Of a stretch of 64,000 nt of DNA, positions 60,911 through 64,000 are shown piece after piece. The DNA is from Desulfovibrio ferrophilus (GTDB lineage: Bacteria > Desulfobacterota > Desulfovibrionia > Desulfovibrionales > Desulfovibrionaceae). The stretch lies in NCBI RefSeq assembly GCF_003966735.1, contig NZ_AP017378.1, positions 915,501 to 979,500 of the forward strand, read 5' to 3'. The translations under genes and the position numbers were made by a program. Under the pieces are notes generated by a model. That model saw only the letters and a list, made by a program, of their open reading frames with translations, did not search any database and had not been told where the DNA came from. Positions within the stretch are counted from its first letter, which is position 1. Each line of letters starts with the position of its first letter.

Positions 60911-62200
60911 ATGCCTGACACTCCGGCCAAGCGCCATCTCGTGATCCAACTCGCCCGATTTGGCGACCTGATGCAGACCAAAAGGCTGATGGCTACGCTC
61001 ATGGCCGAGCAGGGAGTTGAAGTGCATCTGGCTGTAGACCATTCTTTGGCTGAGCTGGCTGGGCTGGTCTATCCCGGGGTGGTAGTGCATCCCCTGACGG
61101 CTCATGCTTCGGGAGTGGAGACGGCGGCCCAGGCGGCCGCAGCCAATCTACCTGTGTTTGCCGAATTGCGCAGTCTGAAGTTCAAACGAGTCTACAATCT
61201 CAATTTTTCCGGCCTGAATGTCGCCGTTGCCGGCCTTTTCGATCCGACGACCGTCGTGGGCTATCGTCTGGAACACGGGCATGAACGGCGTGGGGTCTGG
61301 CAGGATATGGCGATGCGCTGGACGCGGCTTCGGCGTTTTGCCGGGCTGAATCTTGTGGATTTCTGGGGATTGTTTGCCCCACAAGCCGTGGCTCCGGGCG
61401 AGGTCAACCCCATTGCCCGCCGGGGTGGACGTGGTGTGGGCGTGGTGCTGGCGGGGCGTGAAACGCGTCGTTCTTTGGCTCCACAGGTGCTGTCCACCCT
61501 TGCCGCTGCAGTGACCCAGGGCATTCGTGCCGAGCGGGTCGTTCTGCTGGGTTCCAAAGCCGAACAGGGATTGGCCAAGGAAATGATGGCGACCATGCCG
61601 TCGGCCATTCGCTCAAGAACAGTGGATCAGGTGGGACGTACTGACTGGTCCGGGTTGATTGACGAACTGACCGATTTGGACGCCGTGTTAACTCCGGATA
61701 CTGGAACAATGCACCTTGCCGCACATCTGGGTGTCCCTGTGCATGCCTTTTTCCTGTCTTCGGCCTGGTGTTGGGAAACCGGCCCCTACGGCATGGGGCA
61801 CCGAGTCTGGCAAACAGCCGAGGACTGTGCCCCTTGTTTGGAATCCACCCCCTGCCCATATGATGTGAAATGCGCGGCCCCCTTTGCATCGCGGGATCTG
61901 ATCCGGCACCTGTCGGGCAATCCGGCCTTCGAGGTACCAGAGGGATTGATGGGGCTGGTCAGTGGATTTGATGCGCTGGGTGTGGTCTATCGTCCTGTTT
62001 TGGGAGAGGATGCCCTCGCCTCACGCCGTTTGAAATTCAGACAGACGATAGGCTCCTGGCTGGGGCTATCCATGGGCGGAGATCCGGATCATGAATTGGC
62101 GCAGGAGTTGTTTGCAGAGGAGGATTGGATGCTGGACCGGGGTACGTTGCCAGAGAATCCTTTGGAGTTTTTCGAGCGAGCCGAGAGGAACCGAGCATGA
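60911..62200 (+). CDS. Glycosyltransferase family 9 (heptosyltransferase-like)
   Basis: This 429-residue GT-B protein has the GT9 pattern: RHLVIQLARFGDLMQTKRL at the N-terminus, and TPDTGTMHLAAHLGVPVHAFF near residues 260-280, the sugar-nucleotide site. It probably adds a heptose or related sugar to LPS or another surface glycan. CPYDVKC and other cysteines follow. The ATG at 60911 is preferred; the open frame to 60842 begins inside the intergenic region without a family match. Its last codons overlap the next glycosyltransferase by ATGA. Confidence 0.85.
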   Translation: MPDTPAKRHLVIQLARFGDLMQTKRLMATLMAEQGVEVHLAVDHSLAELAGLVYPGVVVHPLTAHASGVETAAQAAAANLPVFAELRSLKFKRVYNLNFSGLNVAVAGLFDPTTVVGYRLEHGHERRGVWQDMAMRWTRLRRFAGLNLVDFWGLFAPQAVAPGEVNPIARRGGRGVGVVLAGRETRRSLAPQVLSTLAAAVTQGIRAERVVLLGSKAEQGLAKEMMATMPSAIRSRTVDQVGRTDWSGLIDELTDLDAVLTPDTGTMHLAAHLGVPVHAFFLSSAWCWETGPYGMGHRVWQTAEDCAPCLESTPCPYDVKCAAPFASRDLIRHLSGNPAFEVPEGLMGLVSGFDALGVVYRPVLGEDALASRRLKFRQTIGSWLGLSMGGDPDHELAQELFAEEDWMLDRGTLPENPLEFFERAERNRA

Positions 62201-63492
62201 CCATGATTTCTGATATTCCCCCGGCGCGTCCATTGCGTGTCCTTGTTGTGTTACCCCTGTACGGCGGTTCATTGCCCGTAGGGCATTCCTGCGTGCGTGC
62301 GCTGAAGTCCATGGGCCATCTCGTGGATGTGTTCGAAGCCCCTGCTTTCCATCCTGCGTTTACGGCTCTGAAGGATTTATCCGTATCCTCCCAGAACTTG
62401 GGGCAGTTGGAAAATGGCTTCCTGCAGGTGGTCTCGCAGGCGATTTATTCCAAGGTAGAGAGCTTTGAACCGGACCTGGTGCTCTCTCTTGCTCAGGCCC
62501 CTTTGGCCGCGCAGACCCTGCGCAAGCTGCGCAAAGACGGGGTCGCCACAGCCATGTGGTTTGTGGAAGATTTCAGGATATTTACATACTGGAAGGGCTT
62601 TGCCCCGCTCTACGACACCTTTGCCATTATTCAGGAAGATCCGTTTTTTGAAGAGTTGGAAAAGGTGGGACAGCCCAACGCTGTGTATCTCCCTTTGGCT
62701 GCAGACCCCGACTTCCACATGCCCATGGAACTCTCCAGCGTGGACCGACGAACTTTTGGTTCGGATGTGTCGTTCATGGGGGCAGGATATCCCAACCGTC
62801 GCCAGGCCTTCCGGCAACTCATCAAATACGATTTCAAAATTTGGGGTACTGAGTGGGATGGAGATCCGACTCTGGAGCGCCATCTGCAATTTGATGGCAG
62901 GCGCATCAGTTCCGAGGAATGTGTAAAAATTTTCAATGCTTCCCGCATCAATCTGAATCTGCACTCCAGTGTGCAGTCGGATGAGTTGGTCAGCAAAGGT
63001 GATTTCGTGAATCCGCGGACCTTCGAGCTGGCTGCTTGCGGGGCGTTTCAACTGGTGGATGAACGGGGTTTGCTGTTCGATATGTTCCATTCTGATGAAT
63101 TGGCGACCTTCGATAGTATGCCTGATTTGATTGAAAAAATTGATTATTATCTGGCTCACCCCGAAGAGCGGGCAGAGGTTGCCGAACGAGGGCGCACCAA
63201 GGTTCTGGCCGAGCATACGTACGCCCATCGCATGCAGACCCTGATCGATTTTATTGCTTCCCGTCGTCCTGGCTGGCCCACGCCACGACGCAAGGCCGTG
63301 GATGCCATGAGAGACTTCCCTCCGGAGTTGAAGGAGAAGCTGACCTCGCTTTTGGACAGGCTGGATCTGCCAGCTACAGTCTCCTTCGAGGATTTGATTG
63401 CCGTGGTCCGTCAGCAGAACGGTAAATTGTCGGACATCGAAACCGCGGTGTTGTTCCTTGATGAATGGAAGAAGCAATACGGTGGTAAATAG
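62197..63492 (+). CDS. CgeB-like glycosyltransferase
   Basis: This 431-residue protein has an N-terminal Rossmann-like half (LVVLPLYGGSLPVGHSCVRAL) and a C-terminal half with VSFMGAGYPNRR, ASRINLNLH and NPRTFELAACGAFQLVDE, the GT1/CgeB signature. It is probably a retaining glycosyltransferase for surface glycan or flagellin. GAGAGGAACCG precedes the ATG, which overlaps the preceding stop. A helical tail of about 80 residues after 350 has no assigned role. Sugar and acceptor are unknown. Confidence 0.82.
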   Translation: MTMISDIPPARPLRVLVVLPLYGGSLPVGHSCVRALKSMGHLVDVFEAPAFHPAFTALKDLSVSSQNLGQLENGFLQVVSQAIYSKVESFEPDLVLSLAQAPLAAQTLRKLRKDGVATAMWFVEDFRIFTYWKGFAPLYDTFAIIQEDPFFEELEKVGQPNAVYLPLAADPDFHMPMELSSVDRRTFGSDVSFMGAGYPNRRQAFRQLIKYDFKIWGTEWDGDPTLERHLQFDGRRISSEECVKIFNASRINLNLHSSVQSDELVSKGDFVNPRTFELAACGAFQLVDERGLLFDMFHSDELATFDSMPDLIEKIDYYLAHPEERAEVAERGRTKVLAEHTYAHRMQTLIDFIASRRPGWPTPRRKAVDAMRDFPPELKEKLTSLLDRLDLPATVSFEDLIAVVRQQNGKLSDIETAVLFLDEWKKQYGGK

Positions 63493-63508
63493 ATCGAGGA
63501 GATAGGGG

Positions 63509-64000
63509 ATGGACATTACCCATCTCCAGAGGATGTCAGTGCCTGATTTTGGCCCCTTTCCCCTAGATGTTGAGACACCGTGTGTCCTGGTGGATGGTGC
63601 GAGGCTTGCCGCAAATATTGAACGTGTGGCTGCCATTGGGCGTTGTCACCGTGTGGCCGTTCGCCCACATATCAAGACTCATAAGAGCGTGGATATTGCC
63701 CGGATGCAGATGCAGGCCGGAGCCTGCGGCGTGACTGCATCCAAGGTCGATGAAGCTTTGGTTTTTGTGCGGGCTGGAATCCCCAGCGTGACCTGTGCCT
63801 ATCCTGTTCTTGACGGGGCCAAGTTGGACCGGCTGCTGGCTGTTGGTAGGGACTACGACTGTGACTTGCGTTGCCTGGCGGATTCGGACGCAGGAGTGAC
63901 AGCTCTGCATCAGGCAGGTGAACGGGCTGGTTTGGTTATTCCGGTCTCTATGAAGATCGACGTGGGCCTTCACCGTTGTGGCGTGGCCGTGGACGATCCA
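63509..64000 (+). CDS. D-threonine aldolase/D-serine deaminase-like PLP enzyme, 5' part
   Basis: The right edge cuts this gene after 164 codons. The frame has TPCVLVDGARLAANIERVA, then RPHIKTHKS with the Schiff-base lysine, and GVTASKVDEA, the alanine-racemase-like N-terminal domain of low-specificity D-threonine aldolase/D-serine deaminase (DSD1-like) enzymes. The ATG at 63509 follows GAGGAG by about 8 bases; an internal ATG at 63533 is an alternative. It is 16 bp after the glycosyltransferase. Product substrate cannot be told from this part. Confidence 0.8.
   Translation, partial: MDITHLQRMSVPDFGPFPLDVETPCVLVDGARLAANIERVAAIGRCHRVAVRPHIKTHKSVDIARMQMQAGACGVTASKVDEALVFVRAGIPSVTCAYPVLDGAKLDRLLAVGRDYDCDLRCLADSDAGVTALHQAGERAGLVIPVSMKIDVGLHRCGVAVDDP

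Overview
The window looks like chromosome from a sulfate-reducing deltaproteobacterium of the Desulfovibrio group (Desulfovibrionales). This rests on gene content, not on any search: an adenylate kinase with the metal-binding Cys/His lid known from Desulfovibrio gigas, a PxxKW cysteine-rich protein, an Mn-dependent pyrophosphatase beside rapZ and a mannose-family PTS, citramalate synthase, the futalosine menaquinone enzyme MqnA, and precorrin-2 dehydrogenase next to hemA. Almost all of it is core genome. I see no transposase, integrase, phage module or CRISPR array.

Layout. 1-3120 (+): end of rapZ, PTS EIIA/EIIB/EIIC, pyrophosphatase. 3185-4625: a coiled-coil protein and a YkgJ-type cysteine-cluster protein. 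4641-7744 (-): hup, a UshA-like protein with an in-frame UGA, dapF, dapA. 7748-13005 (-): corC-like gene, lnt, prfB (programmed +1 frameshift), a diguanylate cyclase, flhG. 13089-19068 (-): mnmG, a Mla-type lipid transport cluster with a degenerate ATPase, a lipoprotein, a membrane PilZ protein. 19098-23526 (-): M20 hydrolase, PxxKW protein, two tandem MTA/SAH-type deaminases. 23679-28114: an alpha/beta hydrolase, a pseudo-receiver/TPR protein, two membrane proteins. 28153-34661 (-): pdxJ-acpS-nnrDE-CBS-tsaE-lysC-cimA. 34896-37520: UDP-glucose dehydrogenase, tRNA-Trp, a small protein, cheW. 37641-48538 (+): mfd, two SurA-like chaperones, RodZ-like protein, recO, glyQ, glyS, rpsT. 48709-54026 (+): two complete K+ uptake systems (TrkA/TrkH, KtrB/KtrA). 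54202-60771 (-): mqnA, a 39-codon membrane ORF, adk, tilS, a hypothetical, hemA, ccsA, precorrin-2 dehydrogenase. 60911-64000 (+): two glycosyltransferases and a partial D-threonine-aldolase-like gene.

The most notable points are these. (1) A probable selenoprotein: an UshA-like secreted protein (6475-7365) has its signal peptide and a CPTU motif upstream of an in-frame UGA, and a SECIS-like hairpin follows at 23 nt. Ordinary ORF calling loses its first 83 codons. (2) Five long, imperfect, nested palindromes of about 110-130 bp begin at or within a few bases of stop codons (47956, 51527, 53190, 54027, 57342). They share a core layout but have different arm sequences. (3) The Mla cluster keeps an intact frame for an ATPase that lacks Walker A and has degenerate signature and Walker B motifs. 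(4) A response-regulator-like protein carries Glu in place of the phospho-Asp. (5) A 39-codon membrane ORF with a good Shine-Dalgarno sequence lies between two near-identical hairpins that differ by a compensatory base pair.
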